A DNA stretch of 64,000 nucleotides from the NCBI RefSeq assembly GCF_024721585.1, contig NZ_CP102629.1:1546001-1610000 (forward strand), written 5' to 3'. The notes under the pieces are model-generated. The model saw nothing but the letters and a program-made list of their open reading frames with translations, ran no database searches and was not told the DNA's origin. A program made the translations under genes and the position numbers. Each line of letters starts with the position of its first letter. Positions within the stretch are counted from its first letter, which is position 1. Below, piece after piece: positions 20,767 through 28,204 of this stretch. This DNA comes from Sphingomicrobium aestuariivivum (lineage in GTDB: Bacteria > Pseudomonadota > Alphaproteobacteria > Sphingomonadales > Sphingomonadaceae).

Positions 20767-21387
20767 CTAGCTATGCGCCAGGAGGTCGACCTCGTCCCAG
20801 CCCTCGAGATCGAGCAGCGCGCGGGTGGGCAGGAAGTCGAAGATGCCGTTGGCCAGTTCCATGCGATGTTCACGCAGGAGGCGGCGGTCGAGTTCCTCTT
20901 TCAGGCGATGCAGGAAGCGGACGTCGCTCGCGGCATAGTCGCGCTGCGCCTCGGAAAGCTCGGGGCCGCCCCAGTCGGACGACTGCTGCTGCTTGGAGAT
21001 GTCCTCGCCGAGCAGTTCCTTGACGAGCTCCTTGAGGCCGTGACGGTCGGTATAGGTGCGAACGAGGCGGCTGGCGGTGCGGGTGCAATAGAGCGGCGCG
21101 GCCATGATGCCGAGATAGGCGGCCATGATGCCGATGTCGAAGCGCGCGAAATGATAGAGCTTGAGGCGGTCCTCGTCGCCGAGCAGCGCTTTCAGGTTGG
21201 GCGCGGCATAATCGGAGTCGGGCGAGAAGCGGACGAGATGCTCATCGCCCGAACCGTCCGAGAGTTGCACGAGGCAGAGGCGGTCGCGGCCCGGCATGAG
21301 ACCCATCGCCTCGGTGTCGACCGCGATCGGACCGTCCGCGAACGTCACGTCGTCGGGCAGGTCTTCCTCGTGAAAATATACCGCCAT
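20767..21387 (-). CDS. RNase D-like 3'-5' exonuclease (short form)
   Basis: 206 residues, only the DEDD-y catalytic domain without HRDC domains, as in the short alphaproteobacterial RNase D homologues. Exo I is IAVDTEAMGL (D, E), Exo II is YHFARFDIGIM, Exo III is YAASDVRFL (Tyr and Asp). It would trim RNA 3' ends with two metal ions. ATG 21387 is chosen because AAGGAAG is about 9 bases upstream; a start 18 bases earlier has no site. It lies immediately upstream of lptC and diverges from the cold-shock gene. Confidence 0.88.
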   Translation of the reverse strand: MAVYFHEEDLPDDVTFADGPIAVDTEAMGLMPGRDRLCLVQLSDGSGDEHLVRFSPDSDYAAPNLKALLGDEDRLKLYHFARFDIGIMAAYLGIMAAPLYCTRTASRLVRTYTDRHGLKELVKELLGEDISKQQQSSDWGGPELSEAQRDYAASDVRFLHRLKEELDRRLLREHRMELANGIFDFLPTRALLDLEGWDEVDLLAHS

Positions 21388-21504
21388 TACCGCATCTTCC
21401 TTCAAGTCGATCGAACTGTTGCGGCGCTCATAGCCTTGCTCATGCCCGAGGGCCAGAGGCCTGCTCCGGCCAAAATGCCACGAAACGGTAGGAGTGACAT
21501 GGTT

Positions 21505-21630
21505 TATAGTGTAAGCAACACAGCGAATGCGGGCCGAATCCCCGGATTCGGTCTAGGATGGGGGGAGTGTCCCGGTAAGCCCCCATTTGTCTCACTTGTT
21601 TCCGGGACGGAATATAAAGTCTGGACGGGC
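21505..21630 (+). promoter_or_regulatory. Structured leader of the cold-shock gene
   Basis: The 243-bp gap upstream of the cold-shock gene contains a possible -10 element (TATAGT, 21505-21510; no convincing -35), then three stems. Stem C: CCGAATC (21534-21540)/GATTCGG (21545-21551). Stem A: ATGGGGG (21558-21564)/CCCCCAT (21580-21586). Stem B: GTCCCGG (21569-21575)/CCGGGAC (21602-21608). The left arm of B lies in the loop of A and the right arm of A lies inside B, so A and B exclude each other or form a pseudoknot. Long structured leaders are known for cspA-type genes, where they sense temperature. Confidence 0.5.
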
Positions 21631-22491
21631 ATGGGTTACGATAGAGGGCGCAAGGGTGATCGCGGTGGACGCGGTCGTGACAAGCGCGAAGGCGGTTTCT
21701 TCGGCGAGGACAATTACCAGGATCGCGGCGGTTTCGACGACCGTAGCGGTGGTGGTGGCGGCTACCGCGGTGGCGGTGGCGGCGGTGGTTATCGCGGCGG
21801 TGGCGGCGGTGGCGGCTACGGTGGAGACCGTGGCGGTTACGGCGGCGGTGGCGGCGGTGGCGGCGGTGGCGGCTACGGCGGCGACCGTGGCGGTGATCGC
21901 GGCGGTTACGGCGGCGGCGGCGGTGGCGGTGGCTATCGCGGCGGCGGCGGCGGTGGCGGCGGCTTCCGTGGCGGCGGCGGTGGCGGGATGCCTCCGCAGG
22001 TCGTCGGCGAAGGCAAGGGCGTCGTCAAATTCTTCAACCCGCAGAAGGGCTTCGGCTTCATCGTCCGTGACGATGGCGGCGAAGATGTCTTCGTGCACAT
22101 CAGCGCGGTCGAACAGGCCGGTCTCAGCGACCTCGCCGACGGCCAGCCGCTCAACTTCACGCTGGTCGATCGCGGCGGGCGCATTTCGGCGACCAACCTC
22201 GAGATCGAGGGCGAACCGATGGCGGTCGAACGTGGCGGCGGCGCAGCAGCCGGTGGCAACACCCGCGAGCTGACCGGCGAGAGCGCGACCGGTACGGTCA
22301 AGTTCTTCAACGCCATGAAGGGCTTCGGCTTCATCCAGCGCGATGACGGCCAGCCCGATGCGTTCGTGCACATCAGTGCGGTCGAGCGCGCCGGCCTGCA
22401 GTCGGTCAACGAAGGCGACCGCTTCGAATTCGACCTCGAGGTCGATCGTCGCGGCAAGACCGCGGCGGTGAACCTGAAGCCGGCCAGCTAG
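21631..22491 (+). CDS. Gly-rich cold-shock protein with two CSD domains
   Basis: 286 residues. Order: a basic start (MGYDRGRKGDRGGRGRDKRE), a Gly-rich tract with RGG, YRGG and YGGDRGG units (about 40-119), CSD1 (about 129-193) with VKFFNPQKGFGFIVRDDGG and DVFVHISAVE, and CSD2 (about 220-284) with VKFFNAMKGFGFIQRDDGQ and AFVHISAVERAG. Both domains keep the RNP1 (KGFGFI) and RNP2 (VFVHIS / AFVHIS) aromatic motifs, so both should bind single-stranded RNA. The double domain and RGG tail suggest an RNA chaperone able to condense or bridge RNAs. The frame is open far upstream, but the methionine at 21631 gives the conserved sphingomonad-like N-terminus. A terminator follows. Confidence 0.93.
   Translation: MGYDRGRKGDRGGRGRDKREGGFFGEDNYQDRGGFDDRSGGGGGYRGGGGGGGYRGGGGGGGYGGDRGGYGGGGGGGGGGGYGGDRGGDRGGYGGGGGGGGYRGGGGGGGGFRGGGGGGMPPQVVGEGKGVVKFFNPQKGFGFIVRDDGGEDVFVHISAVEQAGLSDLADGQPLNFTLVDRGGRISATNLEIEGEPMAVERGGGAAAGGNTRELTGESATGTVKFFNAMKGFGFIQRDDGQPDAFVHISAVERAGLQSVNEGDRFEFDLEVDRRGKTAAVNLKPAS
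21750..21987 (+). repeat. GGC/GGT-rich low-complexity tract coding Gly repeats
   Basis: Imperfect tandem ggcggtggcggt-type repeats with interspersed Arg, Tyr and Asp codons, inside the cold-shock gene. It encodes the RGG-like region and is prone to slippage or assembly collapse. Length variation between strains would be expected. Confidence 0.9.
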
Positions 22492-22518
22492 GCCGCTTCT
22501 TCACCATCGACGAACAAG

Positions 22519-22549
22519 GGGTCGCTGCCTTCGGGGAGCGGCCCTTTTT
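22519..22549 (+). terminator. Intrinsic terminator after the cold-shock gene
   Basis: Stem GGGTCGCT (22519-22526) / AGCGGCCC (22537-22544) with one G-T pair, a 10-nt loop and TTTTT (22545-22549), 27 bp past the stop. A standard rho-independent terminator. Confidence 0.85.
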
Positions 22550-22681
22550 CGTTGCGCGCCTCTCGGGCCACCGTGGCTGCGACACGGGGCAGCGGACGTT
22601 GGTGGAAAAGTGGTTGAATGCATGCGGCCGACCGCCGACCCTCGCGCGTGACAGGAAAATCCCCCGATTGGAGAATGACTT

Positions 22682-22996
22682 ATGCTGACGCTCATGGCGC
22701 TGGCGCTGCAGGGCGCCCCCATCACCGACACCTCGAGCCTCGAATATGACCTGCAGTGCGTCTCGGCACTGTCCTTCGTCTCGCAGCAGGAAGGCGTCGA
22801 CCGGGCGCAGCTGGTGCCGATGTCGACCTTCTTCCTTGGCCGGATCGACGCGCGCGGCACGAGCGGCGCGGCGCTGAAAGCGGCGGGCGAGCGGGCGATG
22901 GCCAAGCTCGAAGGGGCGGACGTCAACGCCGTGCTCCAGCATTGCTCGGGCCGCATCGATGCCGCCAATGCCAAGCTGCAGGCGCTCGAAAGCTAG
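22682..22996 (+). CDS. Hypothetical small secreted or periplasmic protein
   Basis: 104 residues, not recognised. A short hydrophobic start (MLTLMALALQGAP) could be a signal sequence or just the first helix. The rest looks helical, with Cys27 and Cys88 (DLQCVSALSF, VLQHCSGRID) that could form a disulphide. GGAG sits 8-9 bases before the ATG. It is convergent with the DNA ligase gene, 3 bp apart. Codon use matches its neighbours, so it is probably real. Confidence 0.6.
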   Translation: MLTLMALALQGAPITDTSSLEYDLQCVSALSFVSQQEGVDRAQLVPMSTFFLGRIDARGTSGAALKAAGERAMAKLEGADVNAVLQHCSGRIDAANAKLQALES

Positions 22997-22999
22997 GGC

Positions 23000-24586
23000 T
23001 CAGGTCACCAGCTTCATGAGGCCGGCGATAGTGTCGGCTTCATGGGCGGGCTTGTCGTCGCGGATGCGGGCGATGCGCGGAAAGCGCATGGCGAGGCCCG
23101 ACTTGTGCCGCGCGCTGGTATGGATCGAATCGAAGGCGACCTCGAGGACGAGGCTCTTCTCCACCTCGCGGACCGGGCCGAAGCGATTGACCGTGTTCTG
23201 CCGGACGAACTTGTCGAGCCATTTCAGCTCCTCGTCGGTGAAGCCGAAATAGGCCTTGCCCACGGGGAGCAATTGCCCGTCCTCGGTCCAGCAGCCGAAG
23301 GTATAGTCCGAAAAGAAGCTCGAGCGTTTCCCGCTGCCGCGCTGGGCATACATCATGACACAGTCGGCGGTCAGCGGATCGCGCTTCCATTTGTACCACA
23401 GCCCGACCTTTCGACCCGCGACATAGGGCGAATCACGCCGTTTGAGCATGAGCCCCTCGACGCCCGAATCGCGGGCTTCCTCGCGCAGGGCTTGGAGATG
23501 GTCGAAGGACCGCGCCTCGACAATCTCGGAAAGGTCGAAGCGGTCGGGGTCGAGCCGCGGCAGGAAAGACTCGAGGCGCGTGCGCCGTTCGCTCCAGCCC
23601 ATCTGGCGCACGTCCTCGCGGCCGTGGATGAGGATGTCGTAGAGCCGGACGAAGGCGGGGGCTTCCTTCAGCATCTTCGTGCTGACGGTCTTGCGCCCGA
23701 GCCGTTGCTGGAGCGCGTTGAAGCTGCCCGCCTCGCCGCCCTGCGCAGCGCCGCGCACGAGCAATTCGCCGTCGACCACCCCTTCCTCCTCGAAGGCGGC
23801 GCAGACATCGGGGAAGCTCGCGCCGATATCGTCCCCCGTGCGGCTGTAAAGGCGGGTCTCACCCGAGGCGCGCACCAGCTGGACGCGGATCCCGTCCCAT
23901 TTCCACTCGGCGGCATAGTCGGCGAGGTCGACCTTCTCGTCATCCTCGAGCGGATGGGCGAGCATGAAGGGGCGGAAGACGGGCAGGTCGGCGACGTCGG
24001 GCGCCTCGCTGCGTCCCTCGGCCCAGTCGAACAGCTCCGTGAAGGGCGGGGCATAGGCGTGCCACACCTCTTCGACCGCATCGACATCGAGGTCGAAGGC
24101 TTGGGCGAAGGCGACCTTGGCGAGGCGCGCGGAGACGCCGACCCGCAAGCCGCCGCTCGCCAGCTTGATCAGCGCATAGCGGCCCGAAGGATCGAGATGG
24201 TCGAGCATCTCGGCGAGGAGGGCGGGGGCGTCGGCCTTCTTCGCGGCGGTCAGCTGAGCGACCGCGTCGGAAAGGCGGAGGGTGCCATCATCGATCATCG
24301 GGCGCCCGTCGGCGGCCTGGTCCCAGAGGAGCGAGATGGTCTCCGCCGAATCGCCGACATAGTCGCGGCTCATCTTGTAGAGGATGGGGTCGATCCGCTC
24401 CTCGGCCAGAGCGCGGATGGCGGCGGGCTTTACATGCGGGATGTCGAGCGTGTCGGTGAGCGCGGCGAGCGCCAGCCCGCGATCGGGATCGGGCTGGCTC
24501 TTGAGATAGTCACCGATCCGGCGCAGCTTGGCATTGCGGCTGCGCGTGTAGGTGAGGTCGTCGAGCAGTTGCGAAAAGGGACGCAT
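23000..24586 (-). CDS. ATP-dependent DNA ligase (PP_1105 type)
   Basis: 528 residues, the length of the cisplatin-response-associated bacterial ATP-dependent ligase family. An N-terminal helical DNA-binding domain (about 1-200) precedes the nucleotidyltransferase core with catalytic Lys229 in EWKWDGIRVQL, motif III-like RLYDILIHGRED, and GLMLKRRDSPYVAGRKVGLW with WYKWKRDP (motifs IV-V). An OB-fold follows (RFGPVREVEKSLVLEVAFD). It seals nicks using ATP, probably in repair. In many bacteria this gene sits with a ligase-associated exonuclease and an Lhr-type helicase; neither is next to it here. dps lies upstream on the same strand. Confidence 0.93.
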   Translation of the reverse strand: MRPFSQLLDDLTYTRSRNAKLRRIGDYLKSQPDPDRGLALAALTDTLDIPHVKPAAIRALAEERIDPILYKMSRDYVGDSAETISLLWDQAADGRPMIDDGTLRLSDAVAQLTAAKKADAPALLAEMLDHLDPSGRYALIKLASGGLRVGVSARLAKVAFAQAFDLDVDAVEEVWHAYAPPFTELFDWAEGRSEAPDVADLPVFRPFMLAHPLEDDEKVDLADYAAEWKWDGIRVQLVRASGETRLYSRTGDDIGASFPDVCAAFEEEGVVDGELLVRGAAQGGEAGSFNALQQRLGRKTVSTKMLKEAPAFVRLYDILIHGREDVRQMGWSERRTRLESFLPRLDPDRFDLSEIVEARSFDHLQALREEARDSGVEGLMLKRRDSPYVAGRKVGLWYKWKRDPLTADCVMMYAQRGSGKRSSFFSDYTFGCWTEDGQLLPVGKAYFGFTDEELKWLDKFVRQNTVNRFGPVREVEKSLVLEVAFDSIHTSARHKSGLAMRFPRIARIRDDKPAHEADTIAGLMKLVT

Positions 24587-24619
24587 GGTTGCTCAACCGC
24601 CCAGCCGGCAGTTTCGCTC

Positions 24620-25111
24620 CTAACCCTTCTGGGCCGCCTCGAAGAGGAACCAGGCGCGCTCTTCAGCGGCGTCGGTCCATTCGTCGACGATGGCGCTGGT
24701 GGCATTGTCCTTGGCCTCGTCGGCGACGTCCTTCAGCTCGCGCAGCGTCGCGACCAGCGCAAGATTGTCGTCGCGCAGTTCCTTGAGCATGTCGGCGGGG
24801 GCGACGAACTCCTCGTCATTGTCTTCGAGCGTCTGGTGACGGCCGACATCGCCTATCGAGCGCAACGTGGTGCCGCCCGTCTTGCGTACCCGCTCGGCGA
24901 TGGCATCGGTCGTGCCGAGGATGGCGGAGGCCTGCTCGTCGAACATCAGGTGATAGTCGCGAAAATGCGGGCCCGAGACGTGCCAGTGGAAATTCTTGGT
25001 CTTGAGATAGAGCGCGTAGCTGTCGGCGAGCACGCGGTTGAGGCCGGTCGCGACATCGTCGATCTTGTTGGACTTGAGGTCGGTCGGGGTGGCCAGCTTG
25101 GCGGTAGTCAT
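24620..25111 (-). CDS. dps: Dps-family DNA-binding ferritin
   Basis: 163 residues, single four-helix ferritin-like domain. The inter-subunit ferroxidase site is visible: NFHWHVSGPHFRDYHLMFDE (His, Asp, Glu). The basic N-terminal tail (MTTAKLATPTDLKSNK) may bind DNA. It stores iron, removes peroxide and protects DNA in stress. ATG 25111 is chosen over a longer start because the tail then resembles other Dps proteins. It is divergent from rpmG (195-bp gap) and 33 bp upstream of the DNA ligase, so the two may be cotranscribed as a DNA-protection pair. Confidence 0.94.
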   Translation of the reverse strand: MTTAKLATPTDLKSNKIDDVATGLNRVLADSYALYLKTKNFHWHVSGPHFRDYHLMFDEQASAILGTTDAIAERVRKTGGTTLRSIGDVGRHQTLEDNDEEFVAPADMLKELRDDNLALVATLRELKDVADEAKDNATSAIVDEWTDAAEERAWFLFEAAQKG

Positions 25112-25209
25112 GCTTGTCTCCGTTCGATTCGCTTGTCTTGCCTGTCCAACGAACGGCACGGGGCACGGGTTCTAGGGAGTTTCTCGGTCACAGGGATCGG
25201 TCCGCTCAC

Positions 25210-25238
25210 TTGACAGAATCGCGACAATGCGACAAAGA
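25210..25238 (+). promoter_or_regulatory. rpmG: Weak promoter candidate upstream of rpmG
   Basis: A perfect -35 hexamer TTGACA (25210-25215), with CAAAGA 17 bases on (25233-25238) as a poor -10. Repeated GCGACA units lie between. It sits in the dps/rpmG divergent gap. Confidence 0.3.
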
Positions 25239-25306
25239 CGCGCTCGATCCGGGGCGGCCGAAAGCGCCGCCTTTCTTTTTTCACTGTTTTTCTAGCGGGA
25301 TAGACC

Positions 25307-25474
25307 ATGGCCAAGCCGGCAACCGTCAAGATCAAGCTCGTCAGCACTGCCGACACGGGCTTCTTCTACGTCACCAAGAAGAATCCGCGGAATATCACCG
25401 AAAAGATGAGCTTCCGTAAGTATGACCCGATCGTGCGCAAGCACGTCGAGTTCAAGGAAGCCAAGATCAAGTAG
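25307..25474 (+). CDS. rpmG: 50S ribosomal protein L33
   Basis: 55 residues, the normal size. The sequence [20 protein letters not shown] then [29 protein letters not shown] is a clear L33. It lacks the zinc-binding cysteines (a C-minus form), as is common in proteobacteria. Single gene, no ribosomal neighbours, as usual for rpmG in alphaproteobacteria. Confidence 0.97.
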   Translation: MAKPATVKIKLVSTADTGFFYVTKKNPRNITEKMSFRKYDPIVRKHVEFKEAKIK

Positions 25475-25512
25475 TCGCTTTCGCTGTCCCGCGCGGGCAG
25501 CGAATCGCTACT

Positions 25513-26001
25513 TCACGCGCCGGCACTGTCGGCAGCGGGCGGAACGGGGTCGCTTGCGGCCCCGTTTTCCTGTGCTTGCGCGGCGCCTTCCACGCCGTCC
25601 GATTCGCGCTCCTCGCAGGCCGACTTCACGGGGCCCTTGGCGAGCAAATCCTCGACCGCCTCGGCGAAGCGCGCGACCGAGATCGGCTTGGAGACATAGG
25701 CCTGCGCGCCCGCCTCGCGGATGCGGTCGTCATCGCCCTCGCCGGCATAGGCCGTGACTGCCATGATCGGTACGCAGCACAACTCCTCGTCGGCGCGCAG
25801 CCGGCGCATCAGCTCCATGCCGTCGACATGCGGCAGCTGGATATCGGTGATGACAAGGTCGGGCTTGAGCTCGCGCGCGGTGTCCATCGCCTCGCGGCTG
25901 TCGGTCACGCCGCGCGTGTCATGCCCGTGCGCATTGAGAAGATCGCAGAACAGCTTGATGTTGAGGGCATTGTCCTCGACAATCATGATCCTTGCCATCA
26001 T
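25513..26001 (-). CDS. DivK-like single-domain response regulator with acidic tail
   Basis: 162 residues. Residues 1-125 form one receiver domain: IMIVEDNALNIKLFCDLLNA (acidic pocket), LVITDIQLPHVDGMELMRRL (acceptor Asp), AVTAYAG and QAYVSKPISVARF (Lys). This is the DivK pattern of the Caulobacter cell-cycle relay. The last 35 or so residues are an acidic Ala/Pro/Glu tail not present in classic DivK (about 125 residues). Two ATGs (26001 and 25998) follow AGAAGGG. It is divergent from the DUF3572 gene, the arrangement seen around divK in related genomes. pleD does not follow, so a DivK role is likely but not certain. Confidence 0.8.
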   Translation of the reverse strand: MMARIMIVEDNALNIKLFCDLLNAHGHDTRGVTDSREAMDTARELKPDLVITDIQLPHVDGMELMRRLRADEELCCVPIMAVTAYAGEGDDDRIREAGAQAYVSKPISVARFAEAVEDLLAKGPVKSACEERESDGVEGAAQAQENGAASDPVPPAADSAGA

Positions 26002-26062
26002 GAACCCTTCTGACGCGACTTCAGACGCGACTTTGCGACCACTTCTCAGGCGGCAATAGGCG

Positions 26063-26329
26063 ATGATGCCCGAAAAACCAAACGACCCGCATATCCTGGG
26101 CCTCAAGGCCCTCGCCGCGACACTCGGAGAGCAGCGCCGCGCCGACCGGCTGTTGGCCACCACCGGCCTGTCGGTCGAGGCCCTGCGCGCCGGTGCTGCC
26201 GATCCGGCGATGCTTGCCGCGACGCTCGCCTTCCTCGAGGCGCACGAGCCCGATCTCCTCGACGTGGCGGGCGAAATCGGGGTGAAGCCCGAGGAACTTG
26301 TCGCCAGCCGGGCGTTTCTCGAACGATGA
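26063..26329 (+). CDS. DUF3572 family protein
   Basis: 88 residues, all helical in appearance: PHILGLKALAATLGEQRRAD, RLLATTGLSVEALR, ADPAMLAATLAFLEAHEPDL and KPEELVASRAFLER. This fits DUF3572, a small alphaproteobacterial family often found beside divK. Function unknown. Its stop overlaps the next gene by 4 bases (ATGA). Confidence 0.85.
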   Translation: MMPEKPNDPHILGLKALAATLGEQRRADRLLATTGLSVEALRAGAADPAMLAATLAFLEAHEPDLLDVAGEIGVKPEELVASRAFLER

Positions 26330-26964
26330 TCGATCTCCAGACCCGGCGCCGCGGGCGCCCGCTTCTCATCTGCGACTGCGACGAGGTGCTGCTGCACATG
26401 GTGGCGCATTTCGAGGCGTGGCTCGATGAATCGGAGAATATCCACTTCGACCTCGAAAGCGGCGAATTTGCCGACGGGCTGACCTATCGCGATGGCGGTC
26501 ATACGGTGCCCGAGGAGGAGGTCTGGCCGCTCCTCGAGAAATTCTTCCGCCGCGAGATGCACCGCCAGACGCTGGTGCCCGGCGCAAGGGAAGCCCTCGA
26601 GACGCTGGGCGAGCATGGCGACATCGTCATCCTCACCAATATCGGTCACGAGGCGCATGGCTTTCGCGTCGAGCAACTGCGCGGCTTCGGGCTCGATCAC
26701 GAGGTGGTGACCAATCGCGGTGGCAAAGGGCGCCCCGTGCTCAAGCTGCTCCAGCGCCACCATCCGAGCGCTGCCGTCTTTGTCGACGACCTCCATTCGC
26801 AGCACCGCTCTGTGAAGAAGCATGCGCCGGGCGTGCGGCGGCTGCACATGGTCGCCGAACCCCGCCTCGCCCCCGCCATCCCGGCGTCGCACCATGCCCA
26901 TGCACGGATCGACGACTGGGCATTGGCGACGCAATGGATTCTCGAACAATGGGGACGCTCATGA
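26326..26964 (+). CDS. HAD-superfamily hydrolase
   Basis: 212 residues with HAD motifs: motif I LLICDCDEVLLHMVAHFEAW (nucleophile and acid/base Asp pair DCD), motif II VILTNIGHEA, motif III Lys in RGGKGRPVLKLL and motif IV AVFVDDLHSQHRSVKK. Soluble, cytoplasmic, likely phosphatase; substrate unknown. Coupled by 4-base overlaps to DUF3572 upstream and the SDR downstream. Confidence 0.85.
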   Translation: MIDLQTRRRGRPLLICDCDEVLLHMVAHFEAWLDESENIHFDLESGEFADGLTYRDGGHTVPEEEVWPLLEKFFRREMHRQTLVPGAREALETLGEHGDIVILTNIGHEAHGFRVEQLRGFGLDHEVVTNRGGKGRPVLKLLQRHHPSAAVFVDDLHSQHRSVKKHAPGVRRLHMVAEPRLAPAIPASHHAHARIDDWALATQWILEQWGRS

Positions 26965-27710
26965 GCCGCATCGCCTTCATCACCGGGGCGACCTCGGGCA
27001 TCGGCGCGGCAAGTGCGCGGGCGCTGGCGGGCGAGGGCTGGCGGATCATCGGGCTGGGCCGCCGCAAGGACCGGCTCGAAGCGCTAGCAGACGAGCTCGG
27101 CGAGGGCTTCCTTCCCATCACGGGTGATATGCGCGACCTCGAGGACCTGCAGCGCATCGTGCGCCAGCTTCCCGAAGAGTGGCAGGGGGTCGACCTCCTC
27201 CTCAACAATGCCGGCCTCGCGCCGCCAATGGACGATTTCCAGGATGCCGACCTGTCGGCTCAGCTCAACGCCATGCACACCAACATGGACGGACTGGTCG
27301 CGCTGACCCGGGCGCTGCTGCCGAGCCTGATCGAGCGCAAGGGCAGTATCATCAACCTGTCGAGCGTGGCGGGCAGCTACCCCTATCGCGGCGGCGCGGT
27401 CTATGGCGCGACCAAGGCCTTTCTCACCCAGTTCGGCCTGTCGTTGCGCTCGGACCTTTCGGGCACGGGGGTGCGCGTCACCTCGATCGAGCCCGGCATG
27501 GTCGAGACCGAGTTCACGCTGGTGCGCAACGGCGGTGACCATGAGGCCTCCGACAAGCTCTATGCCGACATGGACCCGCTGACCGCCGATGACATCGCCG
27601 AGGCGGTGCGCTGGTGCGCGATGCTGCCTGCCAATGTGAACATCAACCGCCTCGAGGTGATGCCGACCAACCAGAGCTTCGCGGGCTTCAGCGTTCACCG
27701 CGATACTTGA
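26961..27710 (+). CDS. Short-chain dehydrogenase/reductase, YdfG-like
   Basis: 249 residues. The Rossmann motif is AFITGATSGIGAASARALAG, then LLNNAGLA, Ser in IINLSSVAGSYPY, and the catalytic YGATKAF (Tyr-x3-Lys). The C-terminal region VTSIEPGMVETEF and LEVMPTNQSFAGFSVHRD matches YdfG-type NADP-dependent 3-hydroxy acid dehydrogenases. Substrates might include serine or 3-hydroxypropionate, by analogy only. The start is coupled to the HAD gene by ATGA; a start 27 bases earlier is less likely. Confidence 0.88.
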   Translation: MSRIAFITGATSGIGAASARALAGEGWRIIGLGRRKDRLEALADELGEGFLPITGDMRDLEDLQRIVRQLPEEWQGVDLLLNNAGLAPPMDDFQDADLSAQLNAMHTNMDGLVALTRALLPSLIERKGSIINLSSVAGSYPYRGGAVYGATKAFLTQFGLSLRSDLSGTGVRVTSIEPGMVETEFTLVRNGGDHEASDKLYADMDPLTADDIAEAVRWCAMLPANVNINRLEVMPTNQSFAGFSVHRDT

Positions 27711-27742
27711 CGCTTTACTACGGAGGAGGCAGGGGCTGGGCC

Positions 27743-28204
27743 ATGTCGATCGAAGCCAAACTCCAAGAGCTGGGCATTGAACTGCCCGAACCCGCCGCTC
27801 CGGTGGCCTCCTATCTCCCCGCGGTCGAAGCCGGTGGCTTCCTCCACATCTCGGGGCAGATCTCGATGCGCGAGGACGGCTCGCTGATCGTCGGTACGCT
27901 GGGCGAGGATTATGATCTCGAAAGCGGTATCGCGGCGGCGCGTCGCTGCGGGATCATGCTGCTCGCTCAGATGAAGAAGGCGCTCGGCTCGCTCGACCGC
28001 GTCGAGAAGGTTGTGAAGCTCGGCGGATTCGTCAATTCGGCGGCCGACTTCACCGACCAGCCCAAGGTCGTCAACGGCGCCTCCGACCTCATGCAGGAAG
28101 TGTTTGGCGAGGCCGGACGCCACGCCCGCTCGGCGGTCGGCGTGAACACGCTTCCCCTCGGCGTTGCGGTCGAGGTCGATGCGATCGTCAAGATCCGCGA
28201 CTGA
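27743..28204 (+). CDS. RidA/YjgF-family protein
   Basis: 153 residues, the longer RidA-like form. Visible features are LHISGQISMREDG, the conserved AARRCGIMLLAQMKKALGSL helix, VEKVVKLGGFVNSAADF and HARSAVGVNTLPLGVAVEVD with the family Arg and Glu positions. RidA enzymes deaminate reactive enamines/imines made by PLP enzymes. GGAGGAGG lies 15-20 bases upstream. It sits between an SDR and a GDPD in a coupled run. Confidence 0.88.
   Translation: MSIEAKLQELGIELPEPAAPVASYLPAVEAGGFLHISGQISMREDGSLIVGTLGEDYDLESGIAAARRCGIMLLAQMKKALGSLDRVEKVVKLGGFVNSAADFTDQPKVVNGASDLMQEVFGEAGRHARSAVGVNTLPLGVAVEVDAIVKIRD

Noticed and set aside
20140..21630. A 5' extension of the cold-shock frame running back across lptC and the RNase D-like gene
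   Set aside because: It is antisense to both genes, and the recognisable protein begins at 21631.
21750..21987. CRISPR-like or tandem repeat array
   Set aside because: The periodicity is codon-level Gly repeats within a protein, without spacers.
23042..25213. A 723-residue open frame antisense to the DNA ligase and dps
   Set aside because: Shadow frame of two well-supported genes; composition is rich in Gly, Arg, Ala and Val without domains.
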